16,530 nucleotides of DNA, from assembly GCA_035291705.1 (NCBI GenBank), contig DATDRM010000145.1, positions 1-16,530 on the forward strand, given 5' to 3'. The DNA comes from DATDRM01 sp035291705. Lineage in GTDB: Bacteria; Chloroflexota; Anaerolineae; Anaerolineales; UBA4823. Within the stretch, counting starts at the first letter, position 1; every line of letters begins with the position of its first letter. A program made the translations under genes and the position numbers. The notes under the pieces were generated by a model. The model was not told the DNA's origin and ran no database searches. It saw only the letters and a program-made list of their open reading frames with translations. Below, in pieces: positions 1 through 8,057 of the stretch.

Positions 1-23
1 CACCCCAACAGACAAATTCATTT

Positions 24-56
24 AATCAGCCTGTGGGTCAATCTCACAGGCTGATT
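24..56. terminator. Hairpin terminator after the DMT exporter gene
   Basis: A perfect 12-bp inverted repeat (arms 24-35 and 45-56, AATCAGCCTGTG and its complement) encloses a 9-nt loop. It lies about 40 bp beyond the stop codon of the minus-strand exporter gene. Neither side has a long T run, so it may be a weak or bidirectional terminator. The stem is seen directly; its function is inferred from position. Confidence 0.6.
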
Positions 57-97
57 TCTATACCCAAACCATTATACCGAACTGACCTAAAGATATA

Positions 98-979
98 TCA
101 GTTCACCGTCCGGTTCACCAGCCACACCCCGGCCAGGATGATCCCCCCTCCCAGGAAGGCAGCCAACGACAACGGCTCGCCTAAGATGATCGCCGCCACA
201 ACTAATGCCACCAGCGGCTCCAGGTAGAGAAACACCCCCACCCGCGAAGCCGGCAAGGCCTTCAACGCGTCGAACCAGAAAATATACGCCAGCCCGGAGC
301 AGAAAACGCCCAAGAAGCCAATCCCCAGCCAACCGGAAAGGGTGAGCTGCGGGATTTCTGCCAGGCCCGGCTCATAGAAATACAACACCGACGTGAATAA
401 CCATCCCAATCCCATCACGTAGAACATCATGCGTGTAGCAGGATGGTTTTTCAGGCCATACCGGGAGAGCGCAGAAAAAACCGCCCAATTGAGGGCGCTG
501 ATCAGGATCAGGATGTCGCCCGGCGTCCCAATTCTCCCGCCAGCCAGCGAGCCGAGATCACCCCTGGTCACCACCAACAAGACCCCAGCCGCCGCCAGCC
601 CGATCCCGAAGACGCTCACCCACCCCAGGCGCTCTTTTAGAAACAACCATCCCAGTAAGGCCATAAAAACCGGCGTTGTCGAGACGATCCAGGCCGTGGT
701 CGAAGCCTGGGCGGTGAGCAGCCCGGTCGACTGCAACCATTGGTGGAAGGTGATCCCTACGAAGCCCAGCAGGGCGAAGTATGCCAGCTCCTTCCAGCGC
801 GGCCAGGAGAACTGGCTCCGAAAGAAGACCGCTCCCCCTAAGATCGCCACCCCAATCGCGAAGCGCAACCACACGACCGTCACCGGCGAGACTTCCCGCA
901 GGGCTACCTTTGTGGCAATAAAGGAAGCCCCCCAAACAGTAACTGCAAAGAGGGCCTTTAGAATCGCTTTTGTGGTCAT
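98..979 (-). CDS. EamA/DMT-family membrane transporter
   Basis: A 293-residue protein with about ten hydrophobic helices in two EamA repeats (roughly residues 5-135 and 150-290). The N-terminal stretch WGASFIATKVALREVSP and the C-terminal stretch LEPLVALVVAAIILGE are typical of drug/metabolite transporters, which move amino acids, metabolites or drugs across the inner membrane. The substrate cannot be read from sequence. It is the last gene of the minus-strand run, 23 bp after the histidine kinase stop, and a hairpin follows it. The Shine-Dalgarno before the ATG is weak (A-rich), so it is probably expressed by read-through from the two-component genes. Pieces of a decayed paralogue of this gene lie at 7730-7925 and 8107-8202. 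Family assignment is firm; a role in export linked to the regulator is inferred from context. Confidence 0.9.
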   Translation of the reverse strand: MTTKAILKALFAVTVWGASFIATKVALREVSPVTVVWLRFAIGVAILGGAVFFRSQFSWPRWKELAYFALLGFVGITFHQWLQSTGLLTAQASTTAWIVSTTPVFMALLGWLFLKERLGWVSVFGIGLAAAGVLLVVTRGDLGSLAGGRIGTPGDILILISALNWAVFSALSRYGLKNHPATRMMFYVMGLGWLFTSVLYFYEPGLAEIPQLTLSGWLGIGFLGVFCSGLAYIFWFDALKALPASRVGVFLYLEPLVALVVAAIILGEPLSLAAFLGGGIILAGVWLVNRTVN

Positions 980-1002
980 TATTCTTTTCGGGAGATCACC
1001 AG

Positions 1003-2388
1003 CTAACCGATTGGTATATAGACAGTGAATATCGTTCCCTCATCCGTTTCGCTCTGCACCTCGATCCTGCCGCCGTGTGCCTGCACAATTTGCCTGGCGA
1101 TAGACAACCCCAACCCCGCCCCGCCAGACGAACGAGCGGATTCGACCCTGTAAAATCGCTCGAAAATGTGCGGTAAATGCTCCGACGGGATACCGATGCC
1201 CGTATCGGCGACATCTATGATGGCATACCCATCCATCTCCTGCGCCGATAATGTGATCGAGCCGCGGTCGGTGTACTTGATGGCGTTGTCCAGCAGGTTG
1301 ACGATTAAACGGATTAACTGGTCGGTGTCGCCGGAAATGACCAGAGACGGGGGTACGTTGCAGGTCAGTGTGAGGTGTTTGTTTTCCGCCATCGGACGCA
1401 GCGACTCACCCACGTCCTCCAGCAATAGGGCGAGGTCAATTTCTTCCCTGTGGAGTTCCAATCCCCCTTCTCCGTGCGCCAGTTGCAATAAATTTTCGAC
1501 CAACTCTTGCAGGCGGTTGGTTTCCTCGGCTATGTCTTCCAGCGCCTGGCGGTATTCTGGCGCGGGGTGCTCCCCCTCGCGGACGAGACTCAGGATGATC
1601 TGCATGGCGGTCAGCGGGGTGCGCAGTTCGTGGGAGGCGTCAGCGGTGAACTGGTGCTCGCGGGCAAAACCGCTCTCGATGCGTGCCAGCATCTCATCGA
1701 AGGTGCTTGCCAGTCGGCTAACCTCATCGCCAGTATCGGGAAGATTCAGGCGGGCGGATAGGTCTTCGGTGGAGATGCGGCGGGCGGTGTTGGTGATCTC
1801 GTCAATCGGAGCCAGGGCACGCCTGGCCAGGAAATAGCCTGCGAAGCCCGCTAGCAAGGAGAGCAAGCCGCTGCCGATGATGAGCGTGGTTCTAAGGCGG
1901 TCAAGAGACTCTTCCGCATTGCTGAGACTCTGCATGGTCAGTACCGAGCCCACGACCTGGCCGCCATCGAGGACGGGCAGGGTATAGACGCGGATGCGGT
2001 CAATCTCGTTCGTTTCGGGGATGGTCTGAAATCCGGATTTGGAGAGAGACGGGATAACGGGCAGCGGGTCAAGGCTGAAGGGACCAATCGCCTGCAAAAC
2101 ATCGCCATTTTGGGAGAGGACAATCAGAGTTATTCCACGCTGGGTAAAGACGTTAAACTCGACCAGTTCAGGCCCGTTGGCTGCTGCGATCATCTGGAGG
2201 CTGCCATCTTCCTCGCGCAGGCTGGCAAGTACCTGTTCCGCGCTCAGGAGGAGGGCATCGTCCACAGCCGTATGCAGGCTGCGGCTGAGGGTGAAGAAGA
2301 CGAATCCTCCGAAGGCAGCTAGAAAGGCCAGGATGAGGGCTGTCTGCCAGAGGGCAAAACGCGCTCGCAGGGTCTTAATCTGCTTCAT
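1003..2388 (-). CDS. Two-component sensor histidine kinase
   Basis: A 461-residue membrane kinase, the partner of the response regulator just upstream. Transmembrane helices lie at about 12-34 and 167-189, enclosing an extracytoplasmic sensor of about 130 residues with no recognisable fold. A HAMP linker follows (about 190-243). The HisKA domain carries the phospho-acceptor H253 in ASHELRTPLT. The ATPase domain has the N box (N364, N368), DTGIGI (395-400) and the glycine-rich GGAGLGLSI (422-430). All catalytic motifs are intact. Its ATG lies inside the regulator gene (14-nt overlap) with no clear Shine-Dalgarno, which suggests translational coupling. In the cell it should sit in the cytoplasmic membrane and phosphorylate the regulator at D51. 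The signal is unknown; the linked efflux genes suggest an envelope-active compound. Confidence 0.95.
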   Translation of the reverse strand: MKQIKTLRARFALWQTALILAFLAAFGGFVFFTLSRSLHTAVDDALLLSAEQVLASLREEDGSLQMIAAANGPELVEFNVFTQRGITLIVLSQNGDVLQAIGPFSLDPLPVIPSLSKSGFQTIPETNEIDRIRVYTLPVLDGGQVVGSVLTMQSLSNAEESLDRLRTTLIIGSGLLSLLAGFAGYFLARRALAPIDEITNTARRISTEDLSARLNLPDTGDEVSRLASTFDEMLARIESGFAREHQFTADASHELRTPLTAMQIILSLVREGEHPAPEYRQALEDIAEETNRLQELVENLLQLAHGEGGLELHREEIDLALLLEDVGESLRPMAENKHLTLTCNVPPSLVISGDTDQLIRLIVNLLDNAIKYTDRGSITLSAQEMDGYAIIDVADTGIGIPSEHLPHIFERFYRVESARSSGGAGLGLSIARQIVQAHGGRIEVQSETDEGTIFTVYIPIG

Positions 2389-3058
2389 GGAGAGATAGGC
2401 GGTAGCCCACTCCGTGCACGGTGTGAATCAGTTTCTGGTCGAAGGAGTCGTCGATCTTGCGGCGTAGATTGCGGATGTACACATCCACCACGTTGGACTG
2501 GTTGAAAGTTTCGTAGTTCCAGACGTGTTCGGCGATCTGAGAGCGGGTTAAGGCGCGCTCCGCTTCGCGCAGCAGGCATTCGAGCACTTTAAATTCTTTG
2601 GTGGTGAGGTGGATCAGCTGTCCCCCGCGCCGTACCTGGTAAGCGCGTGTATCGAGGCTCAGATCGGCGAATTCGATAATTGGGGATCTGGACTGGTCGC
2701 TGGCTCGGCGGGTGAGGGCGCGCAGGCGGGCGAGCAGTTCTTTCAAGGCAAAGGGTTTGACGAGGTAATCGTCCGCCCCGGCGTCCAGCCCGTTGACGCG
2801 GTCATCCACGGCATCGCGGGCGGTGAGCATCAGGATCGGGGTGTGGTTGCCGCGTTGACGAAGTTCGCGGCAGACGGTCAGGCCGTCCATTATGGGGAGC
2901 ATGATGTCGAGGATGATGAGGTCATAGGGTGCGGCCTCGGCCCAGTCGAGGGCGTCCCGTCCGGTAAAAACGGCGTCCACGGCGTAGCCGGATTCTTCCA
3001 GCCCGAATTTGACGTAGGCTGATATTTTCTGTTCGTCTTCGACAAGCAGTACCCGCAT
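2375..3058 (-). CDS. OmpR/PhoB-family response regulator
   Basis: A 227-residue cytoplasmic transcription factor. The receiver domain (1-115) has the acidic pair E7/D8, the phospho-acceptor D51, T79 and K101. A winged-helix DNA-binding domain follows (about 130-224), ending in the typical HTVHGVGYRL wing. The start is fixed by MRVLLVEDE, the normal beginning of a receiver domain. No Shine-Dalgarno precedes it, and a TATACT box ends only 6 nt before the ATG, so the transcript is probably leaderless. Two direct repeats upstream (3080-3098) fit binding of a tandem dimer, so autoregulation is likely. It overlaps the kinase gene by 14 nt. The likely targets are its own operon and perhaps the ABC efflux operon, through the copied promoter at 8058-8091. 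Confidence 0.95.
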   Translation of the reverse strand: MRVLLVEDEQKISAYVKFGLEESGYAVDAVFTGRDALDWAEAAPYDLIILDIMLPIMDGLTVCRELRQRGNHTPILMLTARDAVDDRVNGLDAGADDYLVKPFALKELLARLRALTRRASDQSRSPIIEFADLSLDTRAYQVRRGGQLIHLTTKEFKVLECLLREAERALTRSQIAEHVWNYETFNQSNVVDVYIRNLRRKIDDSFDQKLIHTVHGVGYRLSLHEAD

Positions 3059-3064
3059 AGATTA

Positions 3065-3098
3065 AGTATATGACGAAATGATGGAGTTAAGGTGAAGT
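3065..3098 (-). promoter_or_regulatory. Regulator promoter with direct-repeat operator, probably leaderless
   Basis: On the minus strand, ACTTCACC (3091-3098) and ACTCCATC (3080-3087) form a direct repeat with an 11-bp period. Nine bases further on is a TATACT box (3065-3070), and 6 nt after that comes the regulator ATG. Same-strand half-sites one helical turn apart, overlapping the -35 area, are the usual site layout of OmpR/PhoB regulators. The same layout and the same 9-nt gap recur at 8058-8091, which supports it as a functional unit. Binding by the adjacent regulator is inferred. Confidence 0.6.
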
Positions 3099-3178
3099 CT
3101 TCTCCACCAATTATTCCTGCTCAATCTGAAAATCTAAACCCAATCCGTCTTTGGCCGCCCAGATCAGAAATCTAGCGA

Positions 3179-5146
3179 TCAGGCTCCAGTGTGGAGGGCT
3201 TCAACTGGCTCCAAGTGGGCCGCGCGCATGGCGGGATACGCACCCGAAACCAAGCCAATCAATCCGCCAATCAAGGGCGCAAGGATCGGTGCCAGCAGGT
3301 CGAGGACCGGCGTCCAAACCTGATAGGCAGAGACGGCCACTACAATCAGCACGCCCAGGCTAGAGCCGATGATCCCGCCAATGATACCCAGCGAGGCGCT
3401 CTCGAGCAAGAATTGGGCGGCGATATGTCCCCGATTGGCACCGATAGCGCGGCGCAGACCGATCTCGCCGGTGCGTTCCAGCACAGAGACGAGCGTGATA
3501 TTGCCAATGCCGATCGCGCCGACCACCAGGGATAAGCCGCCCAGCAGGAAGAACAGGATATTCAAATCACTCTGCACAGCGTCGCGCACGCGCTGGGGTT
3601 CCGGGAGAAATTCGATTTTCAGGGCAGCGAGGTCATCGGGGCGCAGCGCCAGAGGAGACTGTTGGGCGATTAGCGAGGCCGCACCTATCCTGGTCTCGAC
3701 GATGACTTTGCCGGGGCCGACCAGCCCGAAATCGTGATGGGCAGCTCCTTCCGGAATGATGACTGCGCCGAGCAGGTCGGGCTGGCGGGAGACATCCTTC
3801 AAGATACCGATTACCAAATAAACATAATCGCCAATGGCAATAGCTGGATAGTGCTCCACGCTAACAATTCCCAGGCGTAACGCAGCATTGGGGCCAAGCA
3901 CCGCGACTCGCTCCATCCGCTCGGAGTGTCCTAGGTCGGGGAAACGCCCGGTCTTCAGGTCCGCGCGCACAGCATCGAACAAACCCGGGGAAGCTGCCTG
4001 AACCGAAAGATGAAAAGCAGCTTGGCCTTGCGGATCTTTCACGGGCGAAGCGCTGACCAGCGCTTCGCTGAGGTCAATCTCGCTCAGAGTCCCAGCAGCC
4101 GCAACGCCGTTCAAGCGAAGAAGGCGCGCCGGTGCATCCCACGGGATGGCTCTGGGATCGACGCCCGTAATTCCGGTTTTCGCAGTGACGGTAATCTCTG
4201 TCGCAGCAAGTTCATCGAACTGGCTGATGATGCGGTTGCTGGCGGTGCGCGATAGTCCCAGTGTGGCGACGAGCGCCGTCATCCCGATCACAATCCCCAG
4301 GATGGTCAGGGCCATGCGTCCCGGCCGGGCGAATATCCCGGCAATCGCTTCGTTGAAGAGGTCCCGAGGTGTGATTCCCGATCGGGCCACAACACCCGCT
4401 CCAACGTCCATGCTCGATGCATTTGCGGTTCTCCGCTTTTTTTCGCCGTTGGGGATTTCCGTCAGAGTGCCGTCAATGATATGAACCCGGCGCCTCGCCC
4501 GTTTGGCGATATTTTCATCGTGGGTAACAACGACCAGCGTGAGACCCTGCTCGTTCAATTTCTCGAAGAGATCGAGAATTTCCGTGCCCGATTTTGAATC
4601 CAGATTTCCGGTTGGCTCGTCACACAAAAGCACTTTCGGAGACCCGACCAGCGCCCTCGCGATAGCAACCCGCTGCTTCTCCCCACCCGATAATTTTGTC
4701 GGCATGAAATCAACGCGATGACTCAATCCAACCCGTTCCAGCGCGGCCAGGGCGCGTTCCCGTCGCCCGTGATGGTCCTGCTCACGGTAGACTTCCGCCA
4801 GCATCACATTTTCAAGCACAGAACGATGCGGCAGCAGGTGATAGGATTGGAAGATAAAGCCGATGCGACGACTACGCAGCCCGGCGCGCTCATCGTCGCT
4901 CAAAGCGGCGGTGTCGATGCCCTCGAAAAAATACTCGCCGCTTGTCGGGCGGTCGAGGCAGCCGAGGATGTTGAGCAAAGTTGATTTCCCGGCACCGGAG
5001 GGACCGGTGATCGCCAGCCATTCGTTAGGTTCCAGACACAGGTCAACGTCAATGAGCGCGTAGACAGCCGGTTCACTGCCGAATTGTCGTCCAACCCGGT
5101 TAAGTTCGAGGATGTATCCGTTCGCTTTCTTATCGCCAGTTATCAT
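3179..5146 (-). CDS. MacB-like ABC efflux transporter, ATPase fused to FtsX-type permease
   Basis: A 655-residue protein with an ABC ATPase first (about 12-232): Walker A GPSGAGKST (K54), signature LSGGE (152-156), Walker B VLLCDE (172-177) and the switch histidine H209. A permease of the MacB type follows: a first membrane helix at about 277-299, an extracytoplasmic MacB_PCD-like domain (about 300-520), and three C-terminal helices (about 530-550, 585-607, 615-636) of the FtsX family. MacB/YknYZ-type pumps do not move substrate through the membrane. They drive an adaptor that expels drugs, peptides or lipoproteins from the outer face. The gene starts with the ATGA overlap at the end of the adaptor gene, so the two are translationally coupled. 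A 120-bp gap holding the regulator promoter follows it. The fused architecture resembles MacB more than the split YknY/YknZ. Substrate unknown. Confidence 0.93.
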   Translation of the reverse strand: MITGDKKANGYILELNRVGRQFGSEPAVYALIDVDLCLEPNEWLAITGPSGAGKSTLLNILGCLDRPTSGEYFFEGIDTAALSDDERAGLRSRRIGFIFQSYHLLPHRSVLENVMLAEVYREQDHHGRRERALAALERVGLSHRVDFMPTKLSGGEKQRVAIARALVGSPKVLLCDEPTGNLDSKSGTEILDLFEKLNEQGLTLVVVTHDENIAKRARRRVHIIDGTLTEIPNGEKKRRTANASSMDVGAGVVARSGITPRDLFNEAIAGIFARPGRMALTILGIVIGMTALVATLGLSRTASNRIISQFDELAATEITVTAKTGITGVDPRAIPWDAPARLLRLNGVAAAGTLSEIDLSEALVSASPVKDPQGQAAFHLSVQAASPGLFDAVRADLKTGRFPDLGHSERMERVAVLGPNAALRLGIVSVEHYPAIAIGDYVYLVIGILKDVSRQPDLLGAVIIPEGAAHHDFGLVGPGKVIVETRIGAASLIAQQSPLALRPDDLAALKIEFLPEPQRVRDAVQSDLNILFFLLGGLSLVVGAIGIGNITLVSVLERTGEIGLRRAIGANRGHIAAQFLLESASLGIIGGIIGSSLGVLIVVAVSAYQVWTPVLDLLAPILAPLIGGLIGLVSGAYPAMRAAHLEPVEALHTGA

Positions 5147-6663
5147 TCGCCCTTCTCGTACCCAACCAGCACGAGCTGGCCGGCTGATAAAGTCCCTTCA
5201 ACAGGCGTCACTTCGACGAAGCCGCCCGCTGACAACCCCGGGTCGACCACTACGAATTCAAGGTTCCCTTTGTTGTCCACCTGCACTCGGGACGTCCCGT
5301 CTGCGGCGAGGAAGAGCGCGCTGATCGGCACGACCGTGACCGCCCCCCCGGTCGACTCGACAGGAATGGTGAGGCGCAGTGAGAAACCCTCCAGCGTGAC
5401 GGGGGTCTCATCCACAAGTACCTCAAAGTAGATGTGATAACCATCCACGCCATCCGTGCCGGGGGTATTGGCAACCCTGGAGACTATCCCGGTCGCCTGG
5501 AGGCCCAAATCCGGTTCGTCAATGGCAACGGTCATGCCCGGTTTAACGAGCGGGGATTCTGCCAAAGGGAGGGATGAATCGATCGCCAATTGATTGTTTG
5601 TCACCACAATGGCAGGGCCGCTCGCGGTACCACCGATCTCCGCGTTAATTTCTTCAACGCGGACAGGTAAGACAGGGATGAAAACGATTTCGTCTACAGG
5701 CACCGGCGAATCCGCTTTGCGGTGGGCAGCTTCGAGGTCAGCTGTGAGCTGGTCAACCAGGTGGGTGAGTCTTTCGACTTCTCGCACGGCGGCTTTTTCC
5801 GCGTCTTCAGCAGCCCTGATCGCAACCTCACCGGTCAGTTGGGCAGCGGTACGTGCGGACCCGCTGGCGGCTGCAACTTCATACGCTGCCTGCGCCCGGG
5901 CAGCTTCGACCGCCAAAGGCGCAAGGGCGAGGGCGTCTTCTGCCGCCATTTTCTCGTTGATCGCAAGCGCCAACTCGTTTTCCAGGGAGCGGATACTGAC
6001 CAGCTGTTCCTCGGTCGGGCCGAAGGAGACAAACCCCACCGAGGCGTACCAGTCGGCCACGGCTGCGCTGGTCTCCTCGTCATAGACGCCGTCTACCTGG
6101 CCCGGATCGAATTTCAGCCGCTTGAGCGCCGCTTCCAACTGGCGAATATCCTCACCAGAGAGACCGGAAACAAGGTCGCGGTAGGCCGGAATATCGCCCT
6201 GTAGAAGGAAGACCGGACGCCCCGAGGCGATGAGCAAAACCTCGCCCTCGTTGAGCTGGTCGCCCCGCGCGGGCAGCGTTATGATGACTCCCGCGTCAGG
6301 TTTCAAGGGCGAGAGCGCAAGCGAGATGGATTGCGGCAGCCCAAAGCGAGCTGTGCCTCGCGTGATGATATCGGAGGTGAGAATCCGCTCTTCAACGGGG
6401 ACTAGGATTGGTGATGGCGTGGGAGGCGCAGTCCGCGCGGCTGCTTCCGCTGGGGATTGGATCTTGCTTCCCGCCATCCAACTGATCACAGAAAGCAGCG
6501 CCACGAAAATCAGAGAAAGCGCCAGTATATGCTTCCTATCCAACCGGCCATAGGCTGATTTGATAATCTTACCAATGACGGTGCGGAATCCGTCGCGTAA
6601 TTGGCGGATCCACTCTTTCAGATTCTCCGGTTTCCAGAAGTCTTTTGCGAATATTTTCTTCAT
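5143..6663 (-). CDS. Membrane-anchored efflux adaptor with peptidoglycan-binding domain
   Basis: About 506 residues, counted from the third of three possible start codons (TTG 6669, ATG 6666, ATG 6663). The last is preferred because AGG lies 6 nt before it. There is an unusual basic, amphipathic cytoplasmic leader of about 45 residues, then one membrane helix (about 45-64), then an extracytoplasmic part. A PG_binding_1-like repeat is visible around 170-205 (QLEAALKRLKFDPGQVDGVY). An alanine/glutamate-rich coiled-coil hairpin spans about 220-315, and a beta-rich C-terminal region carries periplasmic-adaptor features (VPISALFLAADG). Such proteins link MacB-type pumps to the cell wall and gate substrate exit. 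It follows the lipoprotein by a gap of under 30 nt and overlaps the ABC gene by 4 nt. The domain order fits the family of peptidoglycan-binding adaptors paired with ABC exporters in monoderm-like bacteria. Confidence 0.85.
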   Translation of the reverse strand: MKKIFAKDFWKPENLKEWIRQLRDGFRTVIGKIIKSAYGRLDRKHILALSLIFVALLSVISWMAGSKIQSPAEAAARTAPPTPSPILVPVEERILTSDIITRGTARFGLPQSISLALSPLKPDAGVIITLPARGDQLNEGEVLLIASGRPVFLLQGDIPAYRDLVSGLSGEDIRQLEAALKRLKFDPGQVDGVYDEETSAAVADWYASVGFVSFGPTEEQLVSIRSLENELALAINEKMAAEDALALAPLAVEAARAQAAYEVAAASGSARTAAQLTGEVAIRAAEDAEKAAVREVERLTHLVDQLTADLEAAHRKADSPVPVDEIVFIPVLPVRVEEINAEIGGTASGPAIVVTNNQLAIDSSLPLAESPLVKPGMTVAIDEPDLGLQATGIVSRVANTPGTDGVDGYHIYFEVLVDETPVTLEGFSLRLTIPVESTGGAVTVVPISALFLAADGTSRVQVDNKGNLEFVVVDPGLSAGGFVEVTPVEGTLSAGQLVLVGYEKGE

Positions 6664-6690
6664 CATCAACCTGCATATTCCAATACTTCT

Positions 6691-7662
6691 TTATTGTTGC
6701 GGACCGGCATATAATTCCCGCTCGACCTGATCCGCGACCGGATCGAGATATTTCCTCTCGCAATTCAAGGCAACGGAAGCCAAGGCGCGTTCATACCCCT
6801 GAAGTTCAGTGAGGGCAGCCAGCGCGTCAGACGGTAAAGCCTCCAGCGGCGCGCCTCCGGTGATGGTGTCAAGTTTCTTGCGCAGGTCCGGCTCGATTTC
6901 TTTCTCATGGTTGTAGTCAAAGCCTGCAACGTTGAGGCAATTGGCGAATTCAGCATTTGCGGCGACCATGCGTGGATCCTGGTCCACGAGGACATCAAAA
7001 GGATTTACGTAAGTCGCGCTCAACTGCTCGGCAGTAAAAAACTGCTCGATGGCGCTGCGCGTGCAGCCTCCTGTGCGGGAGAAATCCTCCGTTTCGAGGG
7101 CGACTGCGAAGGTCGCGTCGGGATGCTCGCCAAAGAGGATATGGCTGTAAGCGACCTGGTCGGCAGGAGATAGACTCTTAAAAATTTTCACATTCTGTGA
7201 GCCCAGGCCAATTTGCGCCGGCGTCGGCAGTTCTGAAGTCTGCGGGGAGAGACCGGTGTACAAGGTCGAAATGCCATAGCCGTACTGGTCAATGAATTGT
7301 CGCTCACTCATCCCCGGCAAGGATTTGTCGGCGGTCATCCCCCTACGAACGGTATTGAAGTCCGCCGCGATATATTCGAATCCAGCCTCGCTTATGCACT
7401 TACTAATCTGTGTCTCCACTTTCTCAATCGCAACATAAAGTTCTTCGCTGGTCATGCCAAATTCCTCTTTGCCCGGGATCGCGCCTTGACTCGCCGTGCC
7501 GGCCGAATTCGCGGGAGCGTTGGACGCGCCTGACAAACTTGAGAGTTGCGAATTGCTGCCGCAGGCGGTCAGGAAAACGAGCAAAAAGATGCTCGAGAGG
7601 AATAGGCTTGCTCCGTGGAAGGAATACTCGGGATTGGCATTTACTAATTTTTGCAGTTTCAT
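6691..7662 (-). CDS. Secreted lipoprotein with repeated Cys-xxxx-Gly-Phe motif, function unknown
   Basis: A 323-residue protein. The start at 7662 is chosen because GAGGAG lies 7 nt upstream; a longer frame from 7692 lacks this. A signal peptide (hydrophobic 18-32) ends in the lipobox LTAC, with the lipidated cysteine C34 followed by a Ser/Ala/Gly-rich linker. The mature part contains two copies of a short motif, CISEAGFEY (89-97) and CLNVAGFDY (242-250). Each is followed by one more cysteine (C200 and C301), which suggests two related disulphide-bonded halves. No enzyme motif is seen. It is the first gene of the efflux operon (lipoprotein, adaptor, ABC pump), so a substrate-binding, sensing or immunity-like role outside the membrane is possible but inferred. 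I do not recognise a named family. Confidence 0.85.
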   Translation of the reverse strand: MKLQKLVNANPEYSFHGASLFLSSIFLLVFLTACGSNSQLSSLSGASNAPANSAGTASQGAIPGKEEFGMTSEELYVAIEKVETQISKCISEAGFEYIAADFNTVRRGMTADKSLPGMSERQFIDQYGYGISTLYTGLSPQTSELPTPAQIGLGSQNVKIFKSLSPADQVAYSHILFGEHPDATFAVALETEDFSRTGGCTRSAIEQFFTAEQLSATYVNPFDVLVDQDPRMVAANAEFANCLNVAGFDYNHEKEIEPDLRKKLDTITGGAPLEALPSDALAALTELQGYERALASVALNCERKYLDPVADQVERELYAGPQQ

Positions 7663-7729
7663 AGTATTTCTCCTCAATAAAGTTTCCAGCACAATATTAG
7701 CTTTGGTCGTAAGGTATTTTAGCGCGGGC

Positions 7730-7925
7730 CATATTGCCCATTGGTTGCGGCATAAGCCTGGCAGGTGTATCGGGAGAGAGTTTTTGAAATCCGCGCTAGT
7801 GGACTATGGGCGTTCAGAGCCGAAACCAGCAATTTCCCGCCAGGCTATATCAGCCGCATCCATTCTCTCCATCGAGCTGCGTTGTCCGGTTAGTAGTCAA
7901 GCACGCCCAAAGCCACGATCAACGC
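7730..7925 (-). pseudogene. Remnant of the middle of a DMT/EamA exporter gene
   Basis: On the minus strand, one frame reads ALIVALGVL, then 18 codons, then PGGKLLVSALN. The intact exporter at 98-979 reads GLAAAGVL, then 18 codons, then PGDILILISALN. Two in-frame stops interrupt the 18-codon stretch. Further on, with a frame change, LSPDTPARLM and an MGN match the position of KNHPATRMM and MGLG. The co-linear spacing makes chance similarity unlikely. Divergence from the intact copy is considerable, so it is probably an old paralogue rather than a recent duplicate. It ends about 65 bp before the lipoprotein start. Confidence 0.6.
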
Positions 7926-7984
7926 CCAGGGACCTTTCGCACCTTCGGGGTCAGAGGTTAAGCGGACGTCCGGCCATTCCCCAA

Positions 7985-8046
7985 TTGCAGCCCGCGCTCG
8001 ACGTAGGTCGATATTTTATGTTCGTCTTCGACAGGCAATCGCGCAT
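7985..8046 (-). pseudogene. Frameshifted N-terminal remnant of an OmpR-type response regulator
   Basis: The first ~62 bases from the ATG at 8046 align with the first 63 bases of the regulator gene at 3058 with 50 matches and one 1-base deletion at about codon 4. After that frameshift the remnant reads VEDEHKISTYVERGLQ, against VEDEQKISAYVKFGLE in the intact protein. The similarity stops near 7985, where sequence related to the middle of a DMT gene takes over. It cannot make a receiver domain. The promoter upstream is also copied (8058-8091). Confidence 0.75.
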
Positions 8047-8057
8047 GTCAATAGTAT

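Noticed and set aside
429..1028. Long plus-strand frame opposite the DMT exporter
   Set aside because: It is the antisense shadow of a clear membrane transporter gene; its composition is basic and without pattern.
2609..3022. 137-codon plus-strand frame opposite the response regulator
   Set aside because: Antisense shadow of a gene with intact receiver and winged-helix motifs.
3099..3178. Possible terminator between the ABC gene and the regulator
   Set aside because: Only short weak inverted repeats (AGAT/ATCT) are present, with no T run, so read-through from the efflux genes into the regulator remains possible.
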